This document shows positions 62,580 to 64,000 of a stretch of 64,000 nt of DNA, piece by piece. Position numbers and translations under genes: made by a program. The notes beneath the pieces were generated by a model that saw nothing but the letters and a program-made list of their open reading frames with translations, was not told the origin of the DNA and did not search any database. The stretch covers positions 35,532,105-35,596,104 of the forward strand of contig NW_019211457.1 of the NCBI RefSeq assembly GCF_002443255.2. Direction: 5' to 3'. The stretch is from Varroa destructor. Taxonomy: Eukaryota > Arthropoda > Arachnida > Mesostigmata > Varroidae. Position 1 is the first letter of the stretch. The number at the start of each line of letters is the position of its first letter.

Positions 62580-64000
62580 ACAAAACAATAAAAGAACGAA
62601 TAATTTGCTATCATTGCTAAGATTTTCTAGTGAGATTAGTACAATTCACTTGACATTGTTAGAAACGTCTTCTTTAAAATTGCTGTTTAAAGTTTAGTCC
62701 CTAATAGCGAACGCTACAGCTCATAGTATTACGTAGTTCAAATTTTCTTCAAAGATACCATCTTGTATAGATATAATGAATAAAACACATAGATAATAGA
62801 TAGTATGTGTAATAACTAACATAGTTTCATAATAGACCACTGCTGAACTTATTAACTTATCGACGAGCTCACAGTTACAAAATTTTGTTTTAAATAAAGT
62901 AAACTTTCTCTAAGGTATTTCTGAAATGTTGCTTTAACATATTTATTTTGTCCGAAATTTAGTCATGCCCTCGCTCTAGGGTTAGCTATGTTGAGTACAC
63001 TGGCTTAAGCATGTTGCCTTCCTTTTTTCCGCTTCGGCATGTAAGCATGTACACTTCTACATTTACAAAGTTTTTTGATTTTATTGTACTGTTTAATGCC
63101 AATGTTTAATGCCAAAGAACTGTATGCGTCTCACGTCTCCCGTTAGCCTGGTAAGGATGCCCGACGACGAGTCATCGGTGACCCCTTTTTTCAGAATAAT
63201 GATTGCTTAAGTACGACCCTTCATCAATATTTCTCATCTAAATTCTGAGTCATTATAAGACAGTCAAAGTCGACCAATGCGCAAGAATGTGTGTACATAA
63301 AAAAGTGATAAAATGCTTCAACATGATAATTCCAGTCTGGACTTCGTCTGCTGGATTCAACAGTGCAAACGGGAGGGTGTATATTTTGCCCATATTGCAC
63401 AGTTAAGAGGTCGTTTCGCAAGTCTTACTGTATAGAACGCATTGTCTTCGTCGAGTCGTATTTAAAACTTTGTTTGACGACGGCCTCTTGGAAACAGGGA
63501 AACACCTAGGCAGACTGTTGCAGACGCATAAGTGACCCATAAGTTCTGTTCGTGCAGCAGGTAGCAAATGCAACGTACGTAATGTAGGGAAAAAAGAACG
63601 TTCGTCACATTGGACAAACAGAAAAGTCGTGGAAGTAGCTAAAGTGTTCCACGGTACCTCTATCACTTTTTAAGACAGAGTAAGGAAGAAGGACGAAGTC
63701 TGATGAGGCATTTTGGCTGAAGCTAGTAGTGCTGGCAGGTCACTGACTAATCAACGAAGATTATCGACGCTAGCTGATCTCGTCACTTTCCTATTCACTC
63801 GCTCACTCGTCCATCCATTTGCTTATGCAGCTGATTATTGTCATCATTCGTATTCTTCGTATTCACATTATTCAATTTCCTCGTCAGCCGAAGACTCATC
63901 AGCAGGACCGTCCATTGCTCTAATTGGCAAAAAAAGAATCTTCGAAAAGGGTTATATCAGCAGGTTAGCATAGAAAACAATGCCCTTAGCAGTGGGAGCC
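62580..64000. other. Intergenic DNA without recognisable genes
   Basis: AT-rich. It includes a short tandem duplication of GTTTAATGCCAA near 63090. An 86-codon plus frame at about 63713-63973 opens with TTG rather than ATG and has a Ser/Tyr-rich middle; it is probably chance. Confidence 0.5.

Overview
This is a stretch of animal nuclear genome, almost certainly from an arthropod. It has long non-coding DNA at roughly 40% GC, microsatellites, a decayed mariner transposon, a tRNA-like (SINE-like) fragment, and one gene recognised with confidence: the first coding exon of the Hox gene labial (Hox1), on the minus strand at 39977-41051. The exon encodes 358 residues plus one base, ends just after the labial-type hexapeptide (TYKWM followed by QVKRNVPKP), and stops at a clean GTAAGT donor. 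The large intron, low repeat load and Gly/Ala/His-rich N-terminus would suit a chelicerate such as a parasitiform mite. That placement is an inference; the arthropod call is firmer.

Layout: positions 1-104 look like the 3' end of an unidentified plus-strand coding exon, followed by two AATAAA signals. Positions 1-39976 are downstream of labial exon 1. I searched both strands for the homeodomain recognition-helix codons (WFQNRRMK and flanks) and did not find them, so the homeobox exon seems to lie outside the window and intron 1 would be about 40 kb or more. This interval holds a dead mariner copy (about 17.7-18.2 kb), two higher-GC islands (about 16.1-16.9 and 31.3-32.1 kb), a few unrecognised open frames, and a convincing C-terminal coding tail on the labial strand (38188-38300). 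That tail could be joined in phase to labial exon 1.

Upstream of labial (41052-64000), the first 2 kb is GC-rich, low-complexity DNA that probably holds the 5' UTR and promoter. Beyond it is AT-rich intergenic DNA with simple repeats, a tRNA-like element near 57.8 kb and no recognisable gene.

The most unusual sequence features are three perfect snap-back hairpins with 3-4 base loops: 27 bp at 19928, 21 bp at 49263 and 19 bp at 62538. I see no sign of a new multi-gene system. The best leads are the in-phase candidate 3' exon for labial, the hairpins, and the intronic GC islands.
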